A stretch of DNA of 64,000 nt. It comes from Pararhodobacter zhoushanensis (GTDB lineage: Bacteria > Pseudomonadota > Alphaproteobacteria > Rhodobacterales > Rhodobacteraceae). Below are positions 16,960-26,261 of this stretch, piece by piece. Under the pieces are notes generated by a model. It searched no databases, was not told where the DNA came from, and was given only the letters and a program-made list of their open reading frames with translations. Both the position numbers and the translations under genes were made by a program. Location: assembly GCF_025949695.1 (NCBI RefSeq), contig NZ_JAPDFL010000001.1, forward strand, positions 3,351,501-3,415,500. The letters run 5' to 3'. How positions within the stretch are numbered: the first letter of the stretch is position 1; every line of letters starts with the position of its first letter.

Positions 16960-17625
16960 ATGCCCCCGGGGCTGGTGATCTTTGATTGCGACGGGGTTCT
17001 GGTCGACAGCGAGACGATCTCGCTGTCGGTAATGCTGTCCGTGCTGGCCGAGGCCGGCTGCGTGCTGACCGTGCAGGAAGGCTACGCGCATTTCCTTGGC
17101 AAATCGCTGGGCAGCGTCGGCGAGTGGCTCAAGCGCGAGCGCGGCGTGACGCTGACCGATGCGCTGCTGGCCGAGATGCGCCACCGCCTGCTGTCGCGGT
17201 TCGAAGCCGACCTGCAACCGATCCCCGGCGTGGCCGAAGCAATCACGGCGCTGGACCTGCCCGTCTGCGTCGCCTCCAGCAGCCAGCCCGACCGCATCCG
17301 CCTGTCGCTGCGCGTGACCGGCCTGCTGCCGCTGTTTGAACCGCAGATTTTCAGCGCCACCATGGTCGCCAACGGCAAACCCGCGCCGGATCTGTTCCTG
17401 CTCGCCGCCCGTACCCTGGGCGTCGATCCTGCCGATTGCGTGGTGATCGAGGACAGCCCTGCCGGCCTGACCGCCGCCCGCGCCGCCGGTATGCGCGCGG
17501 TCGGTTTCGTCGGTGGCGCGCATGCGGAACCCGCCAACCTGCGACTTGAGGTTGAAAAACTCGCGCCAGAGTCCATCATCGACACCATGGCCGACCTGCC
17601 CGCGGTACTCCGGGGTCTTGGTTGA
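16960..17625 (+). CDS. HAD-superfamily sugar-phosphate phosphatase (beta-phosphoglucomutase-like)
   Basis: A 221-residue HAD hydrolase. Motif I is FDCDGVLVDSE with both catalytic Asp residues, motif II is CVASSSQ, and motifs III/IV are KPAPDLFLLAARTLGV and VVIEDSPAGLTAARAAGM. The cap is the small helical C1 type between motifs I and II. Members dephosphorylate small sugar phosphates. In this operon it may remove dead-end or inhibitory polyol or ketose phosphates, which is inference. A similar gene occurs in the Rhodobacter polyol operon. Start ATG at 16960, one base after mtlK. Confidence 0.88.
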   Translation: MPPGLVIFDCDGVLVDSETISLSVMLSVLAEAGCVLTVQEGYAHFLGKSLGSVGEWLKRERGVTLTDALLAEMRHRLLSRFEADLQPIPGVAEAITALDLPVCVASSSQPDRIRLSLRVTGLLPLFEPQIFSATMVANGKPAPDLFLLAARTLGVDPADCVVIEDSPAGLTAARAAGMRAVGFVGGAHAEPANLRLEVEKLAPESIIDTMADLPAVLRGLG

Positions 17626-17638
17626 GGGTGGAGACACA

Positions 17639-19225
17639 ATGACAGTCTATCTGTGCGCCGTGGATGTCGGGACGCTGAGCGCCCGCGCGGGTGTTTTTGA
17701 CACCGCGGGCCGGATGCTGTCGCGCGCGGTGGCCGAGATCATCGTCCACGATGCGCCGGGCCAGCGGGCCGAGTATGCCTCGGACCAGATCTGGCAGGCG
17801 GTCTGCGCGGCGACCCGCGACGCGGTGGCGCAGGCGGGCGTGGAACCGGGGCAGATCCGCGCGCTGGGGTTTGATGCGACCTGTTCGCTGGTGCTGCGCG
17901 ACCGTCAGGGCGCACCGCTGGCGCTGGGACCGGACGGGCGCGACACGATCGCGTGGTACGACCACCGCGCCCATGATGAAGCGCTGATCTGCACCGCGAC
18001 CGGCCACCGGCTCATCGACCATCTGGGCGGCGCGATGTCGCCCGAAATGCAGACACCCAAGCTGCTCTGGCTCAAACGTCACCGGCCTGATCTGTGGGCG
18101 CAGCTCGGGTCCGCCCGCGATCTGGCCGACCATCTGACCCGCCGCGCAACGGGGTGTCCGGCGGCCTCGGCCTGCTCCTTGGCAACAAAATGGCCGTATC
18201 TGCCTGAGCACGACGGCTGGCAGCGCGATTTTCTGGCGCAGATCGGGCTGGAAGACCTGTGCGACCGCGCCGCCCTGCCCGACCCTGCCACACCCGTGGG
18301 CCAGTCCGTCGGCGCCTTAAGCCCGCAGGCTGCCGCCGATCTGGGCCTTGCCCCCGGCACCCCGGTCGCGGCCGGGATGATCGACGCCTATGCTGGCGCG
18401 CTGGGTACGCTGGGTCTGAAGCCTGACACCGCGCCTGACCAGCGCCTGACCCTGATCGCCGGCACCTCGAACTGCATCATGGCGATCACCACCCGCCCGC
18501 TCTTTGCGCGCGGCATCTGGGGGCCGTCGCTGGGGACCGTCCTGCCCGGCCACTGGACCAGCGAAGGCGGGCAGTCGGCGGCGGGGGCGGCGCTGGACTA
18601 TGTGCTCGACAGCTGGCCCCTGACCGAACTGGAGACGCGGCCCGACCACAGCGCGGTTCTGGCGCGGATCGCGGTCCTGCTTGCCGAGCACGGCCCCGCT
18701 CTGGGCCGCGAGATCGACGTTCTGCCTGATTTCAACGGCAACCGCTCGCCCCTGTCAGACCCGACTGCGCGTGCGGTGATCAGCGGGCTGGGACTGGAGC
18801 GCAGCTTTGATGCGCTGTGCACGCTTTACTGGCGCACCGCCGTGGCACTGGCGCTCGGCGTGCGTCAGATCATCGAGCACCTGAACGGCCCCGACCCGGC
18901 GGGCAATCGCCCCGCCGAAACGCTGGCCATCGCGGGCGGGCTGGCGCGCACGACGATCCTGAAGCAACTTTTCGCTGACGTGACCGGCCTGAAAATCCTG
19001 CGGTCCGAGGCCGAGGATACCGTCCTGCTGGGCACCGCCATTGCCGCCAGCGTCGCGGGCGGGGTGCAGCCTGACCTTGCCAGCGCGGCGCGCGCAATGA
19101 CCGAACTGGCCACCGTGCTCACCCCCGATCCCGCCCGGCGCGCGGCCTTTGACCGCGATTATGCGGTGATGCTGCGCCTGCAAGCGCAGCGGGCCGAGCT
19201 GGCCGTGCTCAAGGCACCGCGCTGA
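17639..19225 (+). CDS. FGGY-family pentulose kinase (ribulokinase/xylulokinase type)
   Basis: A 528-residue carbohydrate kinase. The N-terminal ATPase fold opens with YLCAVDVGTLSARAGVFD. GFDATCSLVL, DTIAWYDHRAHDEA, MSPEMQTPKLLWLK and DFNGNRSPLSDP mark the FGGY branch that includes eukaryote-like D-ribulokinases rather than typical XylB. C-terminal phosphate motif LAIAGGLARTTILKQLFADV. It would phosphorylate the ketopentose made by the dehydrogenases (xylulose from arabitol, ribulose from ribitol). The start chosen is ATG 17639 after GGGTGGAGAC; the frame extends back into the HAD gene without support. It is the last gene of the operon; no fructokinase is seen here. Confidence 0.85.
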   Translation: MTVYLCAVDVGTLSARAGVFDTAGRMLSRAVAEIIVHDAPGQRAEYASDQIWQAVCAATRDAVAQAGVEPGQIRALGFDATCSLVLRDRQGAPLALGPDGRDTIAWYDHRAHDEALICTATGHRLIDHLGGAMSPEMQTPKLLWLKRHRPDLWAQLGSARDLADHLTRRATGCPAASACSLATKWPYLPEHDGWQRDFLAQIGLEDLCDRAALPDPATPVGQSVGALSPQAAADLGLAPGTPVAAGMIDAYAGALGTLGLKPDTAPDQRLTLIAGTSNCIMAITTRPLFARGIWGPSLGTVLPGHWTSEGGQSAAGAALDYVLDSWPLTELETRPDHSAVLARIAVLLAEHGPALGREIDVLPDFNGNRSPLSDPTARAVISGLGLERSFDALCTLYWRTAVALALGVRQIIEHLNGPDPAGNRPAETLAIAGGLARTTILKQLFADVTGLKILRSEAEDTVLLGTAIAASVAGGVQPDLASAARAMTELATVLTPDPARRAAFDRDYAVMLRLQAQRAELAVLKAPR

Positions 19226-19287
19226 CCCTTGCCCGCACTGCCCGGCGTGGCTAAATTGCCCCCTTGGACCCCGCAGGAGGCCGCCGA

Positions 19288-19923
19288 ATGCCCAGCCAGC
19301 GCAAGACCCGCGGCCCCGGCCGCACCACGCGCGATGACTGGATGCAGGCAGCGCTGGCGCTGCTGATTGCTGAAGGTGTCGAAAGCGTCAAGATTTTGCG
19401 GCTGGCCGACCAACTCGACTGCGCCCGCTCCAGTTTTTACTGGTTTTTCAAGGACCGGGGCGCGTTGCTCGAGGCCCTGCTGGAGCATTGGGAAACCACC
19501 AATACCAGCGCCCTGATCGCCGCCACCCGCCGCCCCTCGGACACGATCACGCAGGCGCTGGGGCATCTTTATGCGACATGGGAGGCCCCCGGCGGCTTTG
19601 ATACCCGGCTCGATTTCGCCATCCGGGGCTGGGCCAGCCGCGATCCCGACGTGCGCGCGCGCCTGTCTGCCTGCGACGATGCGCGGATCGCGGCCATGGC
19701 AGGTATGTTCGAGCGTCACGGCTTTGCAGCAGCCGAAGCCGATGTGCGGGGCCGGATCGTGTATTTCACCCAGATCGGCTATGCCACGGTCGATCAACAA
19801 GAAAGCGCCGAGCTGCGCGCCTCGCGCGGGCGCGATTACGTGACCTGCCTTACCGGGCAGGAACCCCGCGAGGGTGATCTGGCGCTGGCCTACACGGTGC
19901 TCGACCAGCTTTCGCGCGCCTAA
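19288..19923 (+). CDS. TetR-family regulator
   Basis: A 211-residue protein. After a basic tail (SQRKTRGPGRTTRDD) the TetR HTH covers about residues 18-65: ALALLIAEGVESVKILRLA, LDCARSSFYWFFKDRGALLEALL. The C-terminal ligand domain contains RLDFAIRGWASRDPDVRARL. The start at ATG 19288 is well supported by AGGAGG eight bases upstream. It follows the polyol operon by 62 bases and may be independent of it. The stop overlaps by four bases the stop of the convergent LysR gene. Confidence 0.88.
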   Translation: MPSQRKTRGPGRTTRDDWMQAALALLIAEGVESVKILRLADQLDCARSSFYWFFKDRGALLEALLEHWETTNTSALIAATRRPSDTITQALGHLYATWEAPGGFDTRLDFAIRGWASRDPDVRARLSACDDARIAAMAGMFERHGFAAAEADVRGRIVYFTQIGYATVDQQESAELRASRGRDYVTCLTGQEPREGDLALAYTVLDQLSRA

Positions 19924-21035
19924 GCCTGCGCCAGCAGCCACGCCGCAACCCGCGCCGCAGCGCCGCCCCGAGGCAAGGGGCGCAGGCGTGTCAGTCTCAG
20001 GCCGCGCGCCACGGGCACTTCTGGCCCGACGGGTGCGACCAGCCTGCCCGCCGCCAGATGCCGGTCGAGCAAGGCTTTATGCCCCATGAGCACGCCCGCG
20101 CCCGCGATCGCCTCGTCCACCGCCAGTGCGTAGAGCGAATGCTCGACCCCGCGTGGCACAGGACGTCCGGGCATCGCGGCGGCGGCCCAAAGGCGCCAAT
20201 CCCCGGCCCAGGCGGAATCGCTCAGACACGGCAGCCCCGCCAGATCGGCAGGGGTGTTGAAACGGCCAGCCAAACCGGGCGCACAGACCGGGATCAAGGC
20301 GTCCTGCGCCAACACCTGCCCGCCTGTCTCGGCGAAAAACAGTGCCAGATCATAGGGCGCGCGCTTGGCATCGGGCAGGCGTTCCAGCGCTGTCACGGAC
20401 ACGCGGACCCCCGGCAAAGCCGTCCGCAGCGCGGGCAGGCGCGGCGCAAGCCAAAGCTGCGCGACGGCAGGCAACGCCGCGATGCGCACCGGCGCTGTGC
20501 CGGTCCCGGCTGTGATCCCGGACAGGCTGGCAAGCGCGCGCGACAGGGCGGGCAGGACAGCGCCTGCGCGGTCAGTCGCCGTAACGCCGCGGGCGTGGCG
20601 GGTGAAAAGCGGGGTGCCCGCCCAGTCCTCGACACGGGCGATCTGCGCGGCAATAGCGCCGGCTGTCACCCCCAGTTGCTCTCCTGCAGCCGCGAAACCG
20701 TCGCAGCGAAGCGCGGCCTCAAACGCGCGCAAGGCACCTAACGGCAAGGGCGCGGTCCCCAAAGGGGCCAGCGCCCGCTGCAACCGCGCAAAGCCCTGCG
20801 CCACCTCCGCTGCCAGCAACCCCGCCTCGCGTGTTGGCGCAACACCGTGCGGCAGCGGGCTGAAAAGCGTGACCTCCCACGCGGCCTCAAGCGCGCGGAC
20901 CCTTGCGCGGATCGCCCCCGGCGTCACGCCGAACGCCTGCGCCGCCGTCGCATAGCCACCCAGCCGCACCGCCGCCTCAAAGGCAGCCAGATGCGCCAGC
21001 GGCGGCAGACGGGGCGGAGGCGGGGAAACGGGCAT
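19920..21035 (-). CDS. GcvA-type LysR regulator with two HTH domains
   Basis: A 371-residue LysR protein, about 70 longer than GcvA, because the DNA-binding domain is duplicated. HTH one covers about residues 10-70 (FEAAVRLGGYATAAQAFGVTPGAIRARVRALE). HTH two covers about 98-155 (FEAALRCDGFAAAGEQLGVTAGAIAAQIARVE), then LFTRHARGVTATDRA. The repeats share the pattern LxAFEAAxRxxGxAxAxxxxGVTxGAI. A single effector domain starts near residue 175 (VRIAALPAVAQLWLAPRL). It is divergent from the SHMT-like gene, its likely target. Start ATG at 21035. Confidence 0.87.
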   Translation of the reverse strand: MPVSPPPPRLPPLAHLAAFEAAVRLGGYATAAQAFGVTPGAIRARVRALEAAWEVTLFSPLPHGVAPTREAGLLAAEVAQGFARLQRALAPLGTAPLPLGALRAFEAALRCDGFAAAGEQLGVTAGAIAAQIARVEDWAGTPLFTRHARGVTATDRAGAVLPALSRALASLSGITAGTGTAPVRIAALPAVAQLWLAPRLPALRTALPGVRVSVTALERLPDAKRAPYDLALFFAETGGQVLAQDALIPVCAPGLAGRFNTPADLAGLPCLSDSAWAGDWRLWAAAAMPGRPVPRGVEHSLYALAVDEAIAGAGVLMGHKALLDRHLAAGRLVAPVGPEVPVARGLRLTRLRPLPRGGAAARVAAWLLAQA

Positions 21036-21130
21036 GGAAGGCTCAATTTTTCTGGGCCTTACACGACAGCAAAATGCGTTTGCGCACAAGACCCGCCGCG
21101 CGCAGTCTGGCGGCAGAACAGGAGTTTGCC

Positions 21131-22450
21131 ATGACCCATCTTGCCCCCCGTCCCTGGGTTCCCGCCCTTGCCGAAACCCGTGTGCAAGCGCTTGCCACCA
21201 CCACGGCAACCTCGGACAGCGGGACTGTCGATGCGCGGATCGAGGCGTTGATCCAGCGCAACCAGCAGATCCACGAGCGCGATTGCTTCAACCTGAACCC
21301 CGCCACCAACGTGATGAACCCGCGCGCTGAAGCGGCGCTGGCGCGGGGGTTGGGCTCGCGCCCGTCGCTGGGCTATCCGGGCGACAAATATGAAATGGGG
21401 CTGCAGGCGATCGAGGAAATCGAGGTGATCGCCGCCGAACTGGCCGCCGAGATCTTCAACGCCAGCCATGCCGAAATCCGCGTCGCCTCGGGCGCGCTGG
21501 CCAACCTCTATGGCTTCATGGCGCTGGCCAGACCGGGAGACGCGATAATCGCGCCGCCGGGCAGCATCGGCGGGCATGTCACCCATCACGCCGACGGCTG
21601 CGCCGGGCTTTATGGGCTGATCACCCACCCCGCCCCGGTCAATGCCGATGGCTATACCGTCGATCTGGACGCCCTGCGCGATCTGGCGCTGCGGGTGCGG
21701 CCCAAGATCATCACCATTGGCGGCTCGCTCAACCTGTTCGCGCATCCCGTGGCCGACATCCGCGCGATTGCGGATGAGGTGGGCGCGAAAGTGCTGTTTG
21801 ATGCGGCGCATCAATGCGGGATCATCGCGGGCGGGGCCTGGGCCAACCCGCTGGATCAGGGGGCGCATCTGATGACGATGAGCACCTATAAATCGCTGGG
21901 CGGCCCCGCAGGCGGGTTGATCGTCACCCGCGACGCCACGATTGCCGAGCGGCTGGATGCGATTGCCTTCCCCGGCCTGACCGCCAATTTTGACGCGGGG
22001 AAATCGGCGGCGCTGGCGATCTCGCTTCTGGACTGGCGCGATCATGGCCGGGCCTATGCGCAGAGGATGATCGACACGGCGCAGGCCTTCGCAGCGGCGC
22101 TGGCCGAGGCCGGGCTGCCGGTCTTCGCCGCCGAGCGGGGCTTCACCACCTCGCACCAGTTCGCGATCGAAGCGGCAGCGTTTGGCGGCGGTCAGGCGGC
22201 CTCAAGGACGTTGGAAAAGGCCGGGTTTCTGGCCTGTGGCATCGGTCTGCCGATTGATCCGGTGGCAGGCGACATGAACGGGCTGCGCATCGGCACGCCC
22301 GAGCTGGTGCGCTGGGGGGTGACGGTGCAGGACATCCCCGAAATCGCGGCGCTGGTCGCCGAGGCGCTGCGCTCGAACGATCCGGCGGCGCTGGCCCCCC
22401 GGACAAAGGCGCTGCGCGCGCGCTTCGACCGGCTGCATTTTATCCGCTGA
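21131..22450 (+). CDS. Serine hydroxymethyltransferase-like PLP enzyme
   Basis: A 439-residue fold-type I PLP enzyme of the SHMT family. Recognisable parts are LNPATNVMNPRAEAAL, LGYPGDKYEMG, the cofactor Asp/His region VLFDAAHQCGIIAGG, and the Schiff-base Lys in MSTYKSLGGPAGG (about residue 256). The canonical SHMT motif is TTTHKTLRGPRGG, so this is a divergent paralogue, not the housekeeping GlyA. Candidates are 2-methylserine hydroxymethyltransferase or another aldolase-type reaction linked to one-carbon units. It is divergent from a GcvA-like regulator. Start ATG at 21131, after GGAG. Confidence 0.8.
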   Translation: MTHLAPRPWVPALAETRVQALATTTATSDSGTVDARIEALIQRNQQIHERDCFNLNPATNVMNPRAEAALARGLGSRPSLGYPGDKYEMGLQAIEEIEVIAAELAAEIFNASHAEIRVASGALANLYGFMALARPGDAIIAPPGSIGGHVTHHADGCAGLYGLITHPAPVNADGYTVDLDALRDLALRVRPKIITIGGSLNLFAHPVADIRAIADEVGAKVLFDAAHQCGIIAGGAWANPLDQGAHLMTMSTYKSLGGPAGGLIVTRDATIAERLDAIAFPGLTANFDAGKSAALAISLLDWRDHGRAYAQRMIDTAQAFAAALAEAGLPVFAAERGFTTSHQFAIEAAAFGGGQAASRTLEKAGFLACGIGLPIDPVAGDMNGLRIGTPELVRWGVTVQDIPEIAALVAEALRSNDPAALAPRTKALRARFDRLHFIR

Positions 22451-24463
22451 TCACGGGTTGGCGGGCGCTTCCTGCCTGCCACCCAGCAGCCGCAACAAAC
22501 CGTCACGCGCCTGATCGCGGAGCGCATCTTCCGGCGTCTGGGCCTCGCCCTCGGGCGTGGTGCCGCCGCCCAGACGGTCGGCCAGTTCCTGCTCGACACG
22601 CGACCGGGCCTGATCCTGCAGACGCTGGACCTCTTCCTGCGCGCGGGCTTCCAGACGGGCGCGCTCTTCGGCAAGGCGCTGCTCGGCCAGCCCCTCAAGG
22701 TCCAGCCGGTAACGCGGTGCCGACCACGGGCCGGTGATCAGCAGCGGCACGCGCAGCGCCTCGCCGGTCTCGGCGTTGCGCATCGCTTCAGGCGTGACGC
22801 GGTAGTTCAGCGTCTGGTTGCCCAGATCGACCGTGCCGTTGCCGCCGACGCCCAGAAGCGGGGCTTCCAGCCGCAGGTCACTGTTGGTCAGCACGCCATT
22901 GGCCATGGTGAAGCTGGCGCCGATGCTTTCATAGATCGTGGAATTGCCTGCGCCCAGCGCCGACGCGTCAAGGTTACGCAGCATCGCCGCCAGATCAAAT
23001 CCAAGGATCTCGCCCGCGCCAAAGGCAATCGTGCCCTGCCCTTCAAGCGAGCGCATGATCGCATCCACCGACTGCCCGGACCCGAGGAACCGCAGATCCG
23101 CCGACGCGGTGCCGCTCAGCCGCTCGAACCCGACAGCCTGACGCAGCGCCGCCAGCAGGCTCACACCGCGCAACGCCACCGTGCCCCCGACAGACAAGCC
23201 GTTGCGGTTGTTGGCGACCAGCTCGCCCGACAGGGTGCCGTCAAAGGCACGGATCTCGTTGATGCCCAGCACCGCGCGGGCGCGGTCGATGGTCAGCGAG
23301 CCGCGGGTCGAATCGATCATGCCGAACCCGGTGTTCACCGGCCCCAGCGTCAGGCCGATCTGCGCATTGGCCAAGGCCAGCGCCGAGGCGTCGATGCGCG
23401 CAGTCGGCCAGCCGGTCGCCCCGCCGCTGGCCGAACCACCGCTTTCGCCGCCGGTAAAGCCCGTCAGATCCAGCGTATCGGCGCTGATCTGCCCCGCGAT
23501 ATTCGGGCGGTCGCCGTCAAACGTCGTATCCAGCGCCAGCCGCAGCCGGTTCGAGCCGATGCCGAGCACACCTTCGCGCACATGCAGGCTGCCTGCCGGG
23601 GCCAGCGTCAGCTGACCGCCCAGCGTCAGCGGACGCGCGGCACCCGGGATCGGCTCGCCGCCCTCGGCCCCCGCCAGTTGCAGCGCTGGTCCCAGACGGC
23701 TGATGTCGATGCTCAGACGCCCCTCGGCCGCGACGGGTTCCAACCCCAGACGCCCCTCGAACGACCCCTGCGCGCCATCGGCGGAAATCGAGGCGCTGAC
23801 CGCGACCACATCGCCCGCCAGCAGCGCCGACACCGAGCCGAGGCGCGCGTTGATCTCGCCCGTCTGCCCGTTGCGGTCCAGCGAAATGCGCAACGTCGCG
23901 GCCCCGCCGCTTTCGGGCATGGTCAGGTCGATGCTGACGCCCTGAACGGTCACATCCGTGCCCGCCGCGCGGTCGATATAGCGCAGCGACGCCCCCTCGA
24001 TCTGCGCGCGGTCCAAGGAGATAGGCGGCAACGCCGAGCGCGTTCCGGTCTCTGTCGTCGCGGCGGACTGGTCGCCGATCCCGGCAAACATCCAGTTACC
24101 CACACCCGAGGCATCGCGTTCCAGCACGATCTGCGGTGAGCGCGCCTCGAACCGGCGCACGACCAGATTGCCCTGAATCAGTGCCGACAGGTCAACGCCC
24201 AGATCGACCGAGTCCGCCACCAGCATCGGCCCGGCATCCGAGCCCGCGATATTGGCCAGCGTGACACCCTCGACCCGCGCGCCCAAGACCGGCCAGAAGG
24301 TCGGCGTGACATCGCCCGAGATGGTCAGGGACCGGCCCGTCGCCGCCTCGAACTGCCGCGCGGCAAGGTTGGCGATGCGCTCGGCGGGCAGCAGGAACAG
24401 TGCCGCCACGGCCATCACGACCAGCACAACCACAACCCCCAGAAGCCTGATGATCAAGCGCAT
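22451..24463 (-). CDS. AsmA-family protein
   Basis: A 670-residue protein with one N-terminal membrane anchor (residues 5-25, LIIRLLGVVVVLVVMAVAALFLL). A long beta-rich periplasmic part follows, with the AsmA N-terminal pattern AARQFEAATGRSLTISGDVTPTF-like (split at about 33-55) and a C-terminal AsmA_2 segment (SADLRFLGSGQSVDAIMRSL, GQGTIAFGAGEILGFDLAAM). The tail from about residue 590 is a charged helix (EQRLAEERARLEARAQEEV). AsmA-like proteins are thought to bridge the envelope and move phospholipids. The start at 24463 begins the anchor. It is divergent from the plsC-cdsA pair. Confidence 0.88.
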   Translation of the reverse strand: MRLIIRLLGVVVVLVVMAVAALFLLPAERIANLAARQFEAATGRSLTISGDVTPTFWPVLGARVEGVTLANIAGSDAGPMLVADSVDLGVDLSALIQGNLVVRRFEARSPQIVLERDASGVGNWMFAGIGDQSAATTETGTRSALPPISLDRAQIEGASLRYIDRAAGTDVTVQGVSIDLTMPESGGAATLRISLDRNGQTGEINARLGSVSALLAGDVVAVSASISADGAQGSFEGRLGLEPVAAEGRLSIDISRLGPALQLAGAEGGEPIPGAARPLTLGGQLTLAPAGSLHVREGVLGIGSNRLRLALDTTFDGDRPNIAGQISADTLDLTGFTGGESGGSASGGATGWPTARIDASALALANAQIGLTLGPVNTGFGMIDSTRGSLTIDRARAVLGINEIRAFDGTLSGELVANNRNGLSVGGTVALRGVSLLAALRQAVGFERLSGTASADLRFLGSGQSVDAIMRSLEGQGTIAFGAGEILGFDLAAMLRNLDASALGAGNSTIYESIGASFTMANGVLTNSDLRLEAPLLGVGGNGTVDLGNQTLNYRVTPEAMRNAETGEALRVPLLITGPWSAPRYRLDLEGLAEQRLAEERARLEARAQEEVQRLQDQARSRVEQELADRLGGGTTPEGEAQTPEDALRDQARDGLLRLLGGRQEAPANP

Positions 24464-24595
24464 TTTCACTCTCCGGGCAAACCTGTACAGGGCCATGATA
24501 GCAGCCGCTGGTCGCGGCACAAGCCGCGCTGTCTCACAGGTGCGGGACTTTGCCTGCCCCCTTTCCAGCGGCGCAAAGCCGTCGCATGATGGGGC

Positions 24596-25249
24596 ATGAC
24601 GCCAACCCATCCCCTGCGCCGCTTTGCCGCCCGCGTGACCGGGCAAGCCATCGTGCTTTTCGCCCGTGCGATCACCGCCGTCCATGCCGACTGGCGGGGC
24701 GTCGGTCCGTCTGCCCGCCAGCGGGTCTATTTCGCCAACCATGTGTCCAATGCCGATATGCCGATGATCTGGTCGGTCCTGCCGCATCACATGCGCCTGC
24801 AGACCCGCCCGGTCGCGGCGGCGGATTACTGGCTCAAAAGCAAGCTGCGCGCCTTTGCCGGGGGTGACGTGTTCCGCGCCGTGCTCATCGACCGGCGGCC
24901 CGATCAGCGTACCGACGACCCGATGGCGGCGATCAATCAGGCGCTGAGCGACGGCGACTCGCTGATCATCTTCCCCGAAGGCCTGCGCAACCAGACGACC
25001 GAGCCGCTGCTGCCGTTTAAATCCGGCCTCTACAACATGGCCAAAGCGCATCCCGGCGTGGAACTGGTGCCGACGTGGATCGCCAATCTCAGCTCGGTCA
25101 TGCCCAAGGGCGAGGTGATCCCCCTGCCCCTGATGTGCAAGGTGATCTTCGGCGAACCGGTCGCACTGGCGGCTGACGAGGAACGGACAGCCTTTCTGAG
25201 CCGCGCCGCCGCCGCCCTGCTGGCGCTGAAACCCGAGGAGCGCGCATGA
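24596..25249 (+). CDS. 1-acyl-sn-glycerol-3-phosphate acyltransferase family protein
   Basis: A 217-residue acyltransferase with the PlsC motif I NHVSNAD (H-x4-D, about residues 43-48) and motif III FPEGLRNQ (about 125-132). It would acylate lysophosphatidate or a similar acceptor at the inner membrane. The gene overlaps the following cdsA-like gene by four bases (ATGA), so the two products act in sequence: lysophosphatidate to phosphatidate to CDP-diacylglycerol. A window of this size cannot show whether it is the essential PlsC or a paralogue. Confidence 0.85.
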   Translation: MTPTHPLRRFAARVTGQAIVLFARAITAVHADWRGVGPSARQRVYFANHVSNADMPMIWSVLPHHMRLQTRPVAAADYWLKSKLRAFAGGDVFRAVLIDRRPDQRTDDPMAAINQALSDGDSLIIFPEGLRNQTTEPLLPFKSGLYNMAKAHPGVELVPTWIANLSSVMPKGEVIPLPLMCKVIFGEPVALAADEERTAFLSRAAAALLALKPEERA

Positions 25250-26187
25250 GCCCGATCCTGCGCGATATTTTCCTGCTCGGCCTGTGCGTGGGACTGGTGC
25301 TGCTGGCGCTGACCATCATTGGCGAGCGCATGCGCGCCCGCTTCCCCAAACCCGACCCGGCGGTCGAGGTCTTCATGACCCGCATCGACAGCTGGTGGGC
25401 GATGGTGGTGCTGTTCACGCTGACCATGCTGGCCGGACGCTGGGCGATGGTCCTGCTGTTCGCCGTCGCCTCGTTTGCCGCGCTGCGCGAGTTCTACACG
25501 TACTCGTCGCGCACACGCGCCGATCACCTGTCGCTAGCGCTGGCCTTCTACATCATCCTGCCCGCGCAATTCCTCTTTGTTTTCTTTGACATACAGCGCC
25601 TTTTTGCGGTGTTTATCCCGGTCTACATTTTCCTGTTGCTGCCCTTCGTGTCGGTTCTGCGCGGTTCGACCGAAAGGTTCCTCAGCCGGGTTTCCGAAAC
25701 CCAATGGGGCCTGATGATCGCGGTCTATTGCCTCAGCCATATCCCGGCGCTGATGTGGCTGGAGCTGCCGGGTTACGACGGGCGCGGCATGCTGCTGATC
25801 GCCTTTCTGGTGCTGGTGGTGCAGACCGGCGATCTGGTCGATTTCTATATGGGCAGGCGCTCAGGCTGGCGGCGGATCGTGCCGGATCTGTCACCCAAGA
25901 CCTGGGGCGGCGCGATCTGGGGGATCGTGGCGGCGGCGGTTCTGGGGCTGGCGCTGTTCTGGATCACTCCCTTTGGTCCGTTGGCCGCCGCGGCGATGGC
26001 CGCGCTCGCCTCGGCCTCGGGTCAGGTCGGCAATCTGGTATTGCGCGCCATCAAGCGCGACCGGGGCCTGCGCGACTGGTCGCATCTGATCCCCGGTCAG
26101 GGCGGGTTTCTGGATCAGCTCGACAGCGTGATCTTTGCCGCGCCCGCGTTCTTCCACCTGACGCGGCTGTGGTGGCTGGCGACCTGA
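25246..26187 (+). CDS. Phosphatidate cytidylyltransferase (CdsA-like)
   Basis: A 313-residue polytopic protein with about seven to eight membrane spans. The C-terminal CTP-transferase region reads SPKTWGGAIWG, SASGQVGNLVLRAIKRDRGLRD, then IPGQGGFLDQLDS, corresponding to the CdsA signature (K-R-x4-K-D ... H-G-G-x-x-D-R-x-D) with substitutions. This resembles the YnbB-type paralogue rather than the housekeeping enzyme. It would make CDP-diacylglycerol. Translationally coupled to the acyltransferase upstream. Confidence 0.85.
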   Translation: MSPILRDIFLLGLCVGLVLLALTIIGERMRARFPKPDPAVEVFMTRIDSWWAMVVLFTLTMLAGRWAMVLLFAVASFAALREFYTYSSRTRADHLSLALAFYIILPAQFLFVFFDIQRLFAVFIPVYIFLLLPFVSVLRGSTERFLSRVSETQWGLMIAVYCLSHIPALMWLELPGYDGRGMLLIAFLVLVVQTGDLVDFYMGRRSGWRRIVPDLSPKTWGGAIWGIVAAAVLGLALFWITPFGPLAAAAMAALASASGQVGNLVLRAIKRDRGLRDWSHLIPGQGGFLDQLDSVIFAAPAFFHLTRLWWLAT

Positions 26188-26261
26188 CCCGCCTGCCGCC
26201 ACGTTGCGCTTGCCCTGCGCGCCCGGCCCTGCCAGCCTGAGCGCGCAACACGGAGGAAACC

